Below are positions 26,949-36,090 of a stretch of DNA of 64,000 bases, piece by piece. The stretch comes from Sphingomonadales bacterium (GTDB lineage: Bacteria > Pseudomonadota > Alphaproteobacteria > Sphingomonadales > Sphingomonadaceae): the NCBI GenBank assembly GCA_013297725.1, contig JAAFIB010000005.1, positions 1 to 64,000 on the forward strand, written 5' to 3'. The notes beneath the pieces are model-generated. The model saw only the letters and a list, made by a program, of their open reading frames with translations. It made no database searches and was not told the DNA's origin. How positions within the stretch are numbered: the stretch's first letter is position 1; the number at the start of each line of letters is the position of its first letter. Made by a program: the position numbers and the translations under genes.

Positions 26949-27846
26949 TTCGCGGAATTTGGCTTTTCAAGAAGAGGCAGTGTGCCCGCTTTGCGATAAT
27001 GGCGAGCTTCATGTTGTAGCGACGCGCCACAACATGTCGGTTTTGGTGTGTTCAACCTGTGGTTTCCACAGCGGGTTAACTAATGATGCGGTTGCGGAGA
27101 ACGGCGCAGTGAGCACTGCCCCCGAACACTTTCAAATGCTCGTCGATGCTGACTCTGAGTGGAAGGTGGTCATGGAAGCGATGCTGGACCGGCGGCTTGA
27201 TTTTCTGCGTCAAAAGTATGGAGCGCAGCCCCAACGGTGGTTGGAAATCGGACCCGGTAACGGCGCAATGGGCGAGTTGGTTAAGCGTCGTGGGGGCCAT
27301 TGGCTGGGTGTTGAAATTGACACCACAATGGCAAAAGGAATGCAAGATGCTGGAAAAAATGTCATTCTTGCTGATTTTTCGGACGTCAATGTAGAGCAAT
27401 TACTCAATTCTGACCCGCAAACACAACAGGGGTTTGATATCATTTTCTTTTCTCAAGTGCTGGAGCATGTAAAGCGTCCGCAAGCATTTTTGAGAAATGC
27501 ATGCATGTGTTTGAAACCTGGTGGGATCATATACATTGATGTTCCAAATAACGATGGCATGACTGCGCTGATTAGAAAACTAAACAGACGCTCTAACGGC
27601 TATGGTGAAATAGTCCCTCCGCACCATATGATGGCCTATGGACGCAAAACGCTTGCTAATGCTCTAAAGGAAGCAGGCTTTGAAAACATCATGGCGTTTG
27701 CCCGGTCATATCGTGATCCGACATTTGGCTTAGTACATGCCAGAATGGACAACAGGCTGAAAATGAAAGCAATCTGGACACTTACTAAAGCACCCGGATG
27801 GGGCGGGAATTTGGTAGGCATTGCAGTAAAGCCAAAGTCGCTGTGA
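26941..27846 (+). CDS. Zinc-ribbon class I SAM-dependent methyltransferase
   Basis: 301 residues from ATG 26941, which overlaps the stop of the transferase gene (ATGAGTAA); a GTG 57 bases upstream is less likely. A four-cysteine N-terminal ribbon CPLCDNGELHVVATRHNMSV-then-CSTC precedes a Rossmann methyltransferase: motif I WLEIGPGNGAMGE (about 100-112), acidic end of strand 2 in VEIDTTM, and FFSQVLEHVKRPQAF and LKPGGIIYIDVPN later. The layout resembles sugar C- or O-methyltransferases of polysaccharide clusters. No C-terminal C-methyltransferase domain is present, so O-methylation of a sugar is more likely. Substrate is unknown. Confidence 0.8.
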   Translation: MSNSRNLAFQEEAVCPLCDNGELHVVATRHNMSVLVCSTCGFHSGLTNDAVAENGAVSTAPEHFQMLVDADSEWKVVMEAMLDRRLDFLRQKYGAQPQRWLEIGPGNGAMGELVKRRGGHWLGVEIDTTMAKGMQDAGKNVILADFSDVNVEQLLNSDPQTQQGFDIIFFSQVLEHVKRPQAFLRNACMCLKPGGIIYIDVPNNDGMTALIRKLNRRSNGYGEIVPPHHMMAYGRKTLANALKEAGFENIMAFARSYRDPTFGLVHARMDNRLKMKAIWTLTKAPGWGGNLVGIAVKPKSL

Positions 27847-27874
27847 AAACTAGCTGTTTTAGAATGACTTGACT

Positions 27875-29467
27875 ATGCGCATTGAGTTAGTGGGTGACGT
27901 TGTAACGCAGCCCTTTTCAGCACTGAAAAAGCACCTACCTGATGCGCAAATTGAACTGCACCATCATGGTATAGACCAGCATTTCCAAGTTTTGATGGCT
28001 GGGGTTGATGCCGATGTCTTGATTTGTCATGCCATGGCATCCTATTTTTGGGATGGCAGTGGGGGCATGGATGCCAAAGCTAGGATGCAGGCCTATTGTG
28101 CTGCAATCCTGAATGTCGCGAACAAGGGCAAATGCCTTATTATTGTGAACAGCCTTTCAGCTTCGCGGGCCAGAATTGTGGGGAAGACCCATCTGCACAA
28201 CCTAAGGCTTATTGCAGATTTGAACGCGATGTTGTTTGATTTGGCTGATCAATCGGCCTTTGTTTCGGTTGCGGATATTGCAGGCGTTCTTTCTGATTGC
28301 GGTCAACTCCAATCCATTAATGTGCAAAACGAACTGGTCATGCGCATGCCTTACACTCGGCAGGTGCTTCCAAGTATAATTGGGGAATATGCGCGCGTCG
28401 TGATCGAACGTCATTCCGCTCGAAAAAAGGTGATTTTGCTGGACGCCGATAACACCTTGTGGGGAGGGATTGTCGGCGAAGATGGCATTGATGGCATCCA
28501 AGTTGATACTCAATTCCCCGGTATCGTTCATCGCAAGTTCCAGCAGCAGCTTTTGGAATTAGGCCGGTCGGGCATACTGCTGGTGCTGGTCTCCAAAAAT
28601 AATGAGGCAGATGTTCGCGAGGCTTTTGACGGGCTCGACATGCCGCTAAGATGGGATAGCTTTTCTGCTGTTCGTGCCAATTGGTCGTCAAAGAGCGAAA
28701 ATATAGCTGCCATTGCTGCCGAGCTGAATGTTGGCCTAGATTCCATGATATTTATCGATGATAATCCATTCGAAATTGAACAGGTCCGCGCGGCGCATCC
28801 AATGATCGACTGCTATCAATTTGCCGGGCGCAATGCCAATGAAGCTTTGTCATTACTTTTTAACGCAACGGGTCTGGGGGTTTGGGCAACAACTGACGAG
28901 GATCTTGCGAAATCTCAACAATATGCGCAAGAAGCAGAGCGTAGGCAGATTGCAACGTCGGCAGCTTCACTGGAGGATTATATAGCTTCGCTCGATATTC
29001 GAATCGAGGCTGGCGTAAATCGTCAGGCACAGCTTAAGCGTATTGCTCAGCTTACAAATAAAACTAACCAGTTCAATTTGACAACGCGTCGTTATAGCGA
29101 GGCCGAGATTTTGTCAGCAATGCAGGACGGGCAGGTTTTTGATTTCCGTGTTATCGACAAATTTGGTGACATGGGTATCGTTGGAGTTGCCATCATCCGC
29201 AGGGGTGTGGTTGAAACTTTCTTGATGAGTTGCAGAGCGTTAGGCCGGAACGTTGAGCATACTATGCTTGCTTATTGCTGTGCCGTAGCTAATGCATCGG
29301 CGCTTCGAGCACATTTCATTCCGACAGCAAAGAACAGCATGGTCGCCGACTTTTACGACACATCGGGATTTTTTGAACGTGTCGAAGATGAAGGCGATCA
29401 AAAATCATATGTTCTGTCTGCACAGGCGTGTATCGTGCGACCGGATAGCGTTACAGAGGTGCATTGA
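27875..29467 (+). CDS. FkbH-like HAD-IIIC protein (possible glyceryl-ACP loading enzyme)
   Basis: 530 residues from ATG 27875 (an in-frame TTG two codons earlier is possible). The N-terminal ~180 residues form an SGNH/Rossmann-like region. The HAD-IIIC core follows with VILLDADNTLWGGIVGEDG (about 187-205) and FIDDNPFEIEQV (about 290). The C-terminal ~180 residues are GNAT-like and end with MGIVGVAIIRRG and SCRALGRNVEHTML. FkbH proteins in polyketide and tetronate pathways dephosphorylate 1,3-bisphosphoglycerate while loading glycerate onto an acyl-carrier protein. The next gene, overlapping by one base, encodes such a carrier. Its place in a polysaccharide island suggests it builds an unusual acyl group. 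The reaction here is inferred. Confidence 0.85.
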   Translation: MRIELVGDVVTQPFSALKKHLPDAQIELHHHGIDQHFQVLMAGVDADVLICHAMASYFWDGSGGMDAKARMQAYCAAILNVANKGKCLIIVNSLSASRARIVGKTHLHNLRLIADLNAMLFDLADQSAFVSVADIAGVLSDCGQLQSINVQNELVMRMPYTRQVLPSIIGEYARVVIERHSARKKVILLDADNTLWGGIVGEDGIDGIQVDTQFPGIVHRKFQQQLLELGRSGILLVLVSKNNEADVREAFDGLDMPLRWDSFSAVRANWSSKSENIAAIAAELNVGLDSMIFIDDNPFEIEQVRAAHPMIDCYQFAGRNANEALSLLFNATGLGVWATTDEDLAKSQQYAQEAERRQIATSAASLEDYIASLDIRIEAGVNRQAQLKRIAQLTNKTNQFNLTTRRYSEAEILSAMQDGQVFDFRVIDKFGDMGIVGVAIIRRGVVETFLMSCRALGRNVEHTMLAYCCAVANASALRAHFIPTAKNSMVADFYDTSGFFERVEDEGDQKSYVLSAQACIVRPDSVTEVH

Positions 29468-29748
29468 TGAGTGAAGTGGAAGCTGTATTGTTAAAGGCAC
29501 TGCAAACCGTAATTGCAGAACTGGACAATCCGCAATTGGCAGAGGTGACGGCGACCACTGACATTATTGGCAACGTCGATTCCTTCACCATAGTGGATTT
29601 AATGTTGGAGAGCGAAATGCAGCTTGAGGCATTGCTAGGGAAGTACGTAACCTTGGCCGATGAAACAATATTTGATGCGGAAAAATCCCCTCTTTTGACG
29701 TGGTCAGATTGGGTTCGCTATGTGGAGGCCCGTTGTGACGCAAGCTGA
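29467..29748 (+). CDS. Acyl-carrier-like protein, first copy
   Basis: A 93-residue acidic helical protein. The phosphopantetheine serine is probably in NVDSFTIVDLMLESE (about residue 40), which keeps the Asp-Ser of the carrier signature but not the usual DSL. Start ATG 29467 overlaps the FkbH stop (TGATG), and the following KAS III gene begins inside its last 14 bases, so the three are translationally coupled. As partner of FkbH it would carry the loaded three-carbon unit. Carrier status is inferred from size, helix pattern, the Asp-Ser and position. Confidence 0.75.
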   Translation: MSEVEAVLLKALQTVIAELDNPQLAEVTATTDIIGNVDSFTIVDLMLESEMQLEALLGKYVTLADETIFDAEKSPLLTWSDWVRYVEARCDAS

Positions 29749-30784
29749 AACCCGTGCCGAACTCCGGTTCCACAATGCCGCAATCCGCGGCATCGTGACG
29801 AGTGTCGGAGAACAGTGTGTGCGCTTTGTCGATGAAGGGCCAAAGCTGGGTTTGAGCGAAGCCGAAATCGCCCGATTACAAAGAGCTCTTGGTCTTAATC
29901 AGCGACATATTGTCAAAGACGGGCAGACGACAGTTGATTTATGTGAAGCTTCTGCACGGAAACTCTTGAAAGGTTGCGATGTTGCAGCGGCCTCGGTTCA
30001 GGCGTTGATATTGGTCACGCAGTCGCCGGACTACAGCGCACCATCATCCGCTATTGAATTGCAACACAGGCTGGGATTGCCAGTTACCTCTATGGCCTTT
30101 GACATGCGCCTAGGCTGCAGCGGCTTCGTCTATGGTCTATCGGTGGCATTTAGCTTGATAGAGTCCGGCTTGGAAAGGGTGATCGTTTGCGTCGGCGATG
30201 CAGCAAGCCGTTTTGTGGATCCGACAGACCATGCGATCGCACCAATTATGGGGGACGCAGGTGCAGCCATCTTGGTGGAGCGCACACCATCTGAAAGCTG
30301 TTTCCAGCTTTACTCTGATGGTTCAGGACAGCGAGCGCTGATAATTCCTCATAGCGGCCTGCGCACAACTGCTGAAGACGAAGGCCTGTCGGCTACGATG
30401 CAGATGGACGGTGCAGCAGTGTTCAATTTCACCCTGCAAAGAGTGCCGGATATGATCACCTCTATGTTGTCATATGCGGATGTAACAGTTGATGAACTGG
30501 ATTATGTCATCTTGCACCAGCCCAACAAATATATTCTAAAAAATCTTCAAAAGCGGATGAAGGTATCTGACGATAAAATGCCAATCGCGACACAATCAGT
30601 CTACGGCAATCAGAATTCTGCATCGATCCCGGGAACGATCAGTGGATTTTTAAGTGAACCATTTACATCAAGAAAACTAAAGTCGATGTTCGCAGGCTTT
30701 GGCATTGGATTAAGTTGGGCTTCCTGCGTTGTTGAAACCGGCCAAATTTACGCGCCGCCATCCTTTATCGGGTTAGGAGATTGA
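29735..30784 (+). CDS. 3-oxoacyl-ACP synthase III-like condensing enzyme
   Basis: 349 residues from GTG 29735, chosen because GGAGG lies just upstream; an ATG five codons earlier is the alternative. It has the FabH/KAS III thiolase fold with the full triad: Cys128 in RLGCSGFVYGL, His261 in VILHQPNKYIL and Asn292 in YGNQNSASIP. The first half also shows LILVTQSPDYSAPSSA. Housekeeping FabH makes acetoacetyl-ACP, but this copy sits between two carrier genes in an exopolysaccharide island and probably extends or transfers an acyl group destined for a sugar. Some relatives act as acyl transferases. Which reaction it performs is not evident. Confidence 0.88.
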   Translation: MTQAETRAELRFHNAAIRGIVTSVGEQCVRFVDEGPKLGLSEAEIARLQRALGLNQRHIVKDGQTTVDLCEASARKLLKGCDVAAASVQALILVTQSPDYSAPSSAIELQHRLGLPVTSMAFDMRLGCSGFVYGLSVAFSLIESGLERVIVCVGDAASRFVDPTDHAIAPIMGDAGAAILVERTPSESCFQLYSDGSGQRALIIPHSGLRTTAEDEGLSATMQMDGAAVFNFTLQRVPDMITSMLSYADVTVDELDYVILHQPNKYILKNLQKRMKVSDDKMPIATQSVYGNQNSASIPGTISGFLSEPFTSRKLKSMFAGFGIGLSWASCVVETGQIYAPPSFIGLGD

Positions 30785-30788
30785 ATTC

Positions 30789-31016
30789 ATGAACAGCGCC
30801 GAATTTCTTGCCAAAGTTGCCGATGTTCTCGAATATGAAGGCAGTCTGTCTAGGGGGCAGTCGCTCGAGGATATTGAGGTATGGGACTCCCTGGGCATTC
30901 TATCAGTTGTCGACTTGCTTGAAGAAATTGGCGCGGATGTCGACATTGAACAGTTGTCGAATCTTGTCACCACCGATGACCTGATCGCTATTGCTGGATC
31001 CGCAGTAAGTGAGTGA
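30789..31016 (+). CDS. Acyl-carrier protein, second copy
   Basis: 75 residues with the carrier signature IEVWDSLGILSVVDLLEEIG (phosphopantetheine Ser within DSLG at about residue 37) and a negatively charged helix II. AGGAGA eight bases before ATG 30789 fixes the start. It lies four bases after the KAS III stop and overlaps the SDR start by eight bases. Two carriers flanking one condensing enzyme suggest donor and acceptor roles. Confidence 0.85.
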   Translation: MNSAEFLAKVADVLEYEGSLSRGQSLEDIEVWDSLGILSVVDLLEEIGADVDIEQLSNLVTTDDLIAIAGSAVSE

Positions 31017-31740
31017 AATAGAGCGGGCCCCCCGGCATGTGCTGATTGTTGGCGCATCGAGTGGCATTGGATTGGCGCTGGCGCAAAAGCTTAGCCAGGC
31101 AGCACATGTTTCAGCAATGGCTCGCAGGACTGATCGTCTTGCTGAAATTGCGCATATGGGTATCACACCGGTTGCCTGTGATGTGTCTCAACTAGACAGC
31201 ATCCCTGCATTGGTGGACGAAGTAGTCGCAGTACATGGCAAGCTGGACGCGCTCATATACTGTGCGGGCAAACAACTGATTAAACCAATGCGCATAACCA
31301 AAATTGATGAAATCGAAGAGATTGTAAGGGTCAATCTCACTGCCGCCGTTGTTTTTGCAAAATTGTTCGCTAGCGCTAAAATTGCAAATTCTAATGCCGC
31401 TTTCTGCGCCATTTCCTCCATCGCTGGACATCGTCCAGAACCAGCGATTATTCCTTATTCAGTTTCTAAGGCAGGTCTGGATGCGTTGGTAAAAGGATTG
31501 GCTCGAGAATGCGGGCCAAAGCGCGCCTTTGCAATCGCGCCAGGATGGCTTGATACCGAAATGACACAATCCTATCCGCAGATTTACAATGCTGGATTTC
31601 AGGAAGAGCTGGCGCGCAAATCACCCGCCGGACTGGCCAATATCGATTCAGTTGTAGACATGGTTGAATATCTGCTGTCGCCGAAAGCAAGCCATATAAC
31701 CGGAATGTCTATAGCGGTCGATGGAGGAGCATCTTTATAG
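31009..31740 (+). CDS. SDR-family oxidoreductase (FabG-like)
   Basis: 243 residues starting with GTG 31009 inside the carrier gene's end. It is a classical short-chain dehydrogenase: cofactor loop VLIVGASSGIGLA, YCAGKQLIK in place of NNAG, catalytic Ser in AISSIAGH, YSVSK (Tyr-x3-Lys), and a C-terminal TGMSIAVDGGA. Arg residues after strand 2 (MARRTDRL) suggest NADP(H). The likely role is to reduce a 3-oxoacyl intermediate on the neighbouring carrier to a 3-hydroxyacyl group. Confidence 0.88.
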   Translation: MSEIERAPRHVLIVGASSGIGLALAQKLSQAAHVSAMARRTDRLAEIAHMGITPVACDVSQLDSIPALVDEVVAVHGKLDALIYCAGKQLIKPMRITKIDEIEEIVRVNLTAAVVFAKLFASAKIANSNAAFCAISSIAGHRPEPAIIPYSVSKAGLDALVKGLARECGPKRAFAIAPGWLDTEMTQSYPQIYNAGFQEELARKSPAGLANIDSVVDMVEYLLSPKASHITGMSIAVDGGASL

Positions 31741-32117
31741 TGCGCATTCATCATGTCGGTTATGTTGTTCGTGATGCGGAAGCGTATCGAAAATCCCTTC
31801 CGGGATTGCAGTTGCTGAAAACTGTTATTGATCCTGTTCAGGATGCAGAGTTGTCTTTGTACGAAGTCGGGACAGGCAGTTTGGTGGAGCTAATCCAGCC
31901 GCTGTCTCCGGCGGCATTCACCTGGGAGCATCTTGAGCGATCCGGCGAAGGATTGCACCACATATGCTACGAAGGAGTAGCAGAGGCCGATTTGGATTTG
32001 GTCCTAAGAGATCATAGATTATTCAAAATCCGCGGGCCAATACACGCTACACTGTTCGGCCGTGACGTGGTATTCGCTGCGACAAGACAGCGAGCAATCG
32101 TGGAGTTTTTGCTATGA
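31740..32117 (+). CDS. VOC-superfamily (glyoxalase/epimerase-like) protein
   Basis: 125 residues, GTG start overlapping the SDR stop by one base and ending with a four-base overlap into the acyltransferase gene. It forms one full VOC unit of two beta-alpha-beta-beta-beta motifs. The expected metal ligands are His in RIHHVGYVV, Glu in LVELIQP, His in GLHHICYE and Glu in IVEFLL. This pattern matches methylmalonyl-CoA epimerase and related enzymes. In this module it may epimerise or isomerise the carrier-bound acyl group. Substrate is inferred only from context. Confidence 0.78.
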   Translation: MRIHHVGYVVRDAEAYRKSLPGLQLLKTVIDPVQDAELSLYEVGTGSLVELIQPLSPAAFTWEHLERSGEGLHHICYEGVAEADLDLVLRDHRLFKIRGPIHATLFGRDVVFAATRQRAIVEFLL

Positions 32118-32743
32118 AACGGATTCTACTGATCGGTGGCGGCGGATTTGCCAAGGAAGTGGACGAAGTCGCAACACTGTGCGGCCATGAGGTAATCGGC
32201 TATGTCGGTGAGGCTGGCACAGCGCTTAAACGCCCACATTTGGGTTCGATTGATGATATTCCTAGCTTGAAAGAGCATTACGACGCAGTTTTTGTGGCGT
32301 TTGGAGCAACTGATCGCAAGAAAACTATACGGCGCAGAGAAGTCGTTACCGGACTAGAACTGCTTGGTGTTCCAAGTGTTGCTCTAGTGTCGCCACATGC
32401 GGTTGTTTCACATGGGGTAGTTATTGAAGATGGTGTCTTTGTTGCGCATAGCGTTGTTATCAGCGTAGATGCCAAGATCAACAGCCATGCTATATTGAAC
32501 AGCAGCGCCATTATTGGCCATGATGCAGAAATTGGTAGTAACACGATCATCGCGCCAGGAGCATTTATTGGCGGTAACGCAAAGGTCGGTAACGACAGCT
32601 TGATCGGGCCCGGCGCTTTGGTTCTAGAGGGGCGTGAAATTGGCCAAGACGTAATCGTTGGATTGGGCGCGACGGTAGTTCGCGACGTTCCTATGGGTTC
32701 TACTGTAGTGCCGCTGCGGTCACGCGTACTCCGCGTCAAATAA
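32114..32743 (+). CDS. PglD/NeuD-like sugar N-acyltransferase (left-handed beta-helix)
   Basis: 209 residues. An N-terminal Rossmann-like PglD_N domain (RILLIGGGGFAKEVDEVA) is followed by hexapeptide repeats from about residue 95. The probable catalytic His is in SAIIGHDAEIG, and the protein ends with a VGLGATVVRDVPMGSTVV coil. PglD acetylates UDP-4-amino-trideoxy-GlcNAc and NeuD acetylates sialic-acid precursors. Here the gene closes the acyl module, so its donor may be the carrier-bound acyl chain rather than acetyl-CoA. That would be novel and is only inferred. The stop is 26 bp from a convergent gene. Confidence 0.85.
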   Translation: MKRILLIGGGGFAKEVDEVATLCGHEVIGYVGEAGTALKRPHLGSIDDIPSLKEHYDAVFVAFGATDRKKTIRRREVVTGLELLGVPSVALVSPHAVVSHGVVIEDGVFVAHSVVISVDAKINSHAILNSSAIIGHDAEIGSNTIIAPGAFIGGNAKVGNDSLIGPGALVLEGREIGQDVIVGLGATVVRDVPMGSTVVPLRSRVLRVK

Positions 32744-32769
32744 AGCGTAAGATTTACATCACGCCTACT

Positions 32770-33918
32770 TCAGATTTTTAAAATACTATAAAATCCCAAC
32801 ATTTCTGAAACCAGTAAATCTTGATTAAACTGCATCTCGACACGCTTTTGAGCGGTATTCCCCAACTTTCTGCGCAATTTGGCGTTAGTGGCAAATTGCA
32901 CTAATCCGCTTGCGATTGCTGTTATATCACCAGCTGGATGGAAGAGGCCAGTCTCATTATCTTTGACTGCATCGGTTAGTCCATAAATTCGCGATACTAA
33001 AGCTGGAACACCGCAAGCCGCAGCTTCGATAACCGACGTACCAAAGCCCTCTCTATAGCTGGGGAGGCAGTAAACATCGAAAGCACAGAGATAGTCCTGT
33101 GGGCGATCAGTGTGCCCGCACATATGAATCCGCGCTTTGGCTGAACCTTTAACGTCGTTAAGCGTGAGAGACAAATTCTCTTCATCTGGCCCGACCAGCA
33201 TAAGGTGGCAATTTGAGGGTAGGTCGCTGCGCACAAATGCAGCCAGCAAGTCCGCCACACCTTTGTCGCGGTTCATGCGTCCTAAAAAACCAAAAACAAG
33301 ATCGTCGTTGCCTATGCCATAGGCTTCTCGAACCTGCATGCGCATAGCAGCATCGGGTTTGAATCGACCTAAATTAACACCGCTTACGGACCCTGCGCCT
33401 AAGACGGTTATTCTGTCTGGGAAACTATTTCCAATAAGATAGTTCCTTTGTGACTGACTATCTGTCAAAATGTGGTTTGCAGACCAGGCAGTCAATCTGT
33501 CCAATGATTTCAGGAGCAAACGTTTAAATCCTTGCTCAGAGGCCCAAACCTGACCGGTAAACATATGAATTCGGATGGGTATTCGTGCTGCCATTCCTGC
33601 GGTGGTTGCGACAAGACCGGTTTTAGGCATCATTGAATGCAGGCTGGCAGGGCGATCACGGCGAAGATGCCTGAAAAGTCTCCACCAGCTTTTCAAGTCG
33701 GCGAACGGCCGAATTTTCCGCTCAAATGCAATATGGACAATGCGAATTGGCAAACCCTTGAACAGGTCTCGTAAATCATCGGCAGCGTCCGTCTGGAAGT
33801 TGCTGTATAGGATTATATCATATTTTTTTACAAGCTCAGTGAGATGCGGCAGCATAAAGGCGCGAATGGTTCCGGGTATGGTAGTAGCAAATGCAATACA
33901 GGGACGTGTACCATTCAT
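32770..33918 (-). CDS. Glycosyltransferase family 4
   Basis: 382 residues with the GT-B fold. The N-terminal domain opens TIPGTIRAFMLPHLTEL, common in WbpY/PglA-like enzymes. The C-terminal domain has the nucleotide-sugar contacts VFGFLGRMNRDKGVADLL and YREGFGTSVIEAAACGVPAL (E-x7-E retaining motif). It adds a sugar to the lipid-linked repeat unit on the cytoplasmic face. It overlaps the epimerase gene by four bases in a minus-strand operon headed by the polymerase-like gene. Confidence 0.9.
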   Translation of the reverse strand: MNGTRPCIAFATTIPGTIRAFMLPHLTELVKKYDIILYSNFQTDAADDLRDLFKGLPIRIVHIAFERKIRPFADLKSWWRLFRHLRRDRPASLHSMMPKTGLVATTAGMAARIPIRIHMFTGQVWASEQGFKRLLLKSLDRLTAWSANHILTDSQSQRNYLIGNSFPDRITVLGAGSVSGVNLGRFKPDAAMRMQVREAYGIGNDDLVFGFLGRMNRDKGVADLLAAFVRSDLPSNCHLMLVGPDEENLSLTLNDVKGSAKARIHMCGHTDRPQDYLCAFDVYCLPSYREGFGTSVIEAAACGVPALVSRIYGLTDAVKDNETGLFHPAGDITAIASGLVQFATNAKLRRKLGNTAQKRVEMQFNQDLLVSEMLGFYSILKI

Positions 33919-34871
33919 GGTTTTTGATCTTTAACAGTTACAACATTTGTAAATTCAGCCAGCCCGTCCTTCAGACTCTTTTGCGGCTGCCAGCCAAGCA
34001 CATTTCGCGCTGCAGCAGAACAATATTCGGCTCGCGAAGTTAGAGCGTTGAGCCTGCTGCTGGTGAGTGGCAAAAAAGGTAAAAGCCGCGCTACCGAGGC
34101 AATCGCTTTTGCAATGACTTCTGGGGTGCGGACACTTGGTACAGGGGAAGAATTGACCTCGGCAATTGTGGCTATCAAACGTTCAATAGGAATATTGTCG
34201 GATAGGTTGAAAATTGCGATGTCATTATCCTGACGTTTAATTGCCATGGTAACAGCCCGCACAACATCATCGATATGGACGCAGGGGTAAATGCTACCGG
34301 GCGCGCCAACGAAAAAAAATAGCTTGCGGCGGACAACCGAAATCAATGCTCTAAGGGAATTGTTCGGCATCGTTGATGACCATATTATCGAAGGACGGAA
34401 AATGGTAACTTTTCGGCCGTTGAACGCCCCCCAGCCGCGTACAATTTCCTCAGCTTCCCATTTGGTAACTTCATATTCCCCGACCGGCGCTTTTGGCGTG
34501 CTCTCTTGGACAACTCCCGAACGAACTGGCCCATAAACGCCGCAGCTACTCATTTGAATCCAGTGCGCAATATTTTTTTCTGTCGCAGCCCGTGTAAGCC
34601 GCCGCGTCGCACCCACGTGCAGTGGACGCATTTCTGATTGGTTAGAAATTTCTCCTGCCAGATGGATTATTATCTCGCATCCATCCAGAAATAACTCCAG
34701 CTCTTTGTCGGAAGCTGTCAATAGATCGAGCTGAAAATAGCTAGTCTGTGCCTCAGTTGTCGGACGTTCTGTGCGAGTTGCAAGCCGGACTTCATGCTTG
34801 TCAGATATAAGCTTCGGGATCAGATGCTTACCTATGAACCCCGAGCCGCCAGTTATGGCAATGCGTGCCAC
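33915..34871 (-). CDS. NAD-dependent sugar epimerase/dehydratase (extended SDR)
   Basis: 318 residues with an N-terminal NAD-binding TGGSGFIGKHL loop, active-site Ser region MSSCGVYGP and YEVTKWEAE (Tyr-x3-Lys). It belongs to the WbpV/WcaG-like group often paired with PglC-type transferases, which reduce or epimerise a 4-keto sugar. Sequence alone cannot settle whether it is a C4 epimerase or a 4-reductase. It overlaps the GT4 gene by four bases and the aminotransferase stop touches its start. Confidence 0.85.
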   Translation of the reverse strand: MARIAITGGSGFIGKHLIPKLISDKHEVRLATRTERPTTEAQTSYFQLDLLTASDKELELFLDGCEIIIHLAGEISNQSEMRPLHVGATRRLTRAATEKNIAHWIQMSSCGVYGPVRSGVVQESTPKAPVGEYEVTKWEAEEIVRGWGAFNGRKVTIFRPSIIWSSTMPNNSLRALISVVRRKLFFFVGAPGSIYPCVHIDDVVRAVTMAIKRQDNDIAIFNLSDNIPIERLIATIAEVNSSPVPSVRTPEVIAKAIASVARLLPFLPLTSSRLNALTSRAEYCSAAARNVLGWQPQKSLKDGLAEFTNVVTVKDQKP

Positions 34872-36040
34872 TATCGGGTTGCCGCAACGAGCACTTCGGA
34901 CATTTTGGTTACAAAACTGTCCAGCTGCTCGTCGGTGATTGTTGGATGCGTTAGAAACATGAGGCTAGTTTCACCTAAATCGCGAGCGATCGGAAGCCGC
35001 GATTGCGGGCGAGAGCTGTGTCCGTCGAACGCGCGCTCAAGGTATACTTCAGAGCAGCTTCCATGGAACAGCGCTAGATTACGCGAATTGGCTTCGGCGA
35101 CAATTCTGTCGCGATCCCAGCCATCGCGCAAACCTTGCGGGCGGACATAGGCATATTGGCGATAATGTGAATGGGTGACACCAGCGGCAGGCTCTGGACA
35201 CCGTATAGCCGCAGCGAATGGAGCCAACATTTCCCGAATACGAGAGGCAATGGCACAGCGACGCGCAACCCAGCTTTCCAGCTTAGCCAGTTGTACATTT
35301 CCTATGGCAGCCTGAACTTCCAACATTCGCCAATTGGTTCCGAACTCTTCATGGAGCCACCGAAACCCTGGTTGGTGATTGCGTTCGTAAACGGCTTCCC
35401 AGCTTTTTCCATGGTCCTTGAAAGACCACATCTTTTTCCAAAGCGCTTCGTCGTCAGTGGTGACCATTCCTCCTTCGCCGCCGGTGCTCATAATTTTGTC
35501 CTGACAGAAGGACCAGGCACCTATGTTTCCGAACGATCCTACGCTTTGTCCATCAATCCGTGCGCCATGGGCTTGCGCACAATCCTCAATGACAAAAAGA
35601 TTATGCTGCGATGCAATTTCCATGATCGCCCGCATGTCGCATGGCCAACCGGCAAGATGAACAGGAATTATAGCGCGCGTACGTTCAGATAATGCAGCAG
35701 TGATAGTTTCAGCGCAAATATTGCCGCAATCGGCATCCACATCGGCAAAAACGGGCGTTGCCCCAGCATTGATTACGGTGGAAACGGACGCAATGAACGT
35801 GCGTGGGGTTACGATCACTTCATCACCCGGGCCTATCCCCAACGCCTTTAAAGCAAGATCAAGCGCTAAAGTCCCATTTGCCAATGCGATTGCACGGCTG
35901 GAGCCTGTGTATTCGGCAAATTGCTTTTCAAAGGTTCGGCAGCGTGTGCCCGTCCAGTAATTGACATCGCCAGTAGAAAAAACGGCATTTACTGCGGCGA
36001 TCTCGTCTGAATCGAAAAAGGGCCATGGGGCCAGTTGCAT
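34871..36040 (-). CDS. DegT/DnrJ/EryC1/StrS-family sugar aminotransferase
   Basis: 389 residues from ATG 36040; in-frame starts up to 36181 would overlap the polymerase gene and give a Cys/Lys-rich extension unlike the family. PLP lysine is expected at Lys182 in SFCQDKIMSTGGEGGM. Earlier motifs are GTLALDLALKALGIGPGDEVIVTPRTF and VIEDCAQAHGA. It is a PLP enzyme that transaminates a keto sugar. With a PglF/WbpM-like dehydratase and a PglD-like acyltransferase in the same island it would make a UDP-4-amino-4,6-dideoxy sugar, a PglE-type role; that is inference. Confidence 0.9.
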   Translation of the reverse strand: MQLAPWPFFDSDEIAAVNAVFSTGDVNYWTGTRCRTFEKQFAEYTGSSRAIALANGTLALDLALKALGIGPGDEVIVTPRTFIASVSTVINAGATPVFADVDADCGNICAETITAALSERTRAIIPVHLAGWPCDMRAIMEIASQHNLFVIEDCAQAHGARIDGQSVGSFGNIGAWSFCQDKIMSTGGEGGMVTTDDEALWKKMWSFKDHGKSWEAVYERNHQPGFRWLHEEFGTNWRMLEVQAAIGNVQLAKLESWVARRCAIASRIREMLAPFAAAIRCPEPAAGVTHSHYRQYAYVRPQGLRDGWDRDRIVAEANSRNLALFHGSCSEVYLERAFDGHSSRPQSRLPIARDLGETSLMFLTHPTITDEQLDSFVTKMSEVLVAATR

Positions 36041-36090
36041 TGTGCGATCTTGTTTCACCACCCAGCCGTTATGCAAAGCTCGGCCAAAGG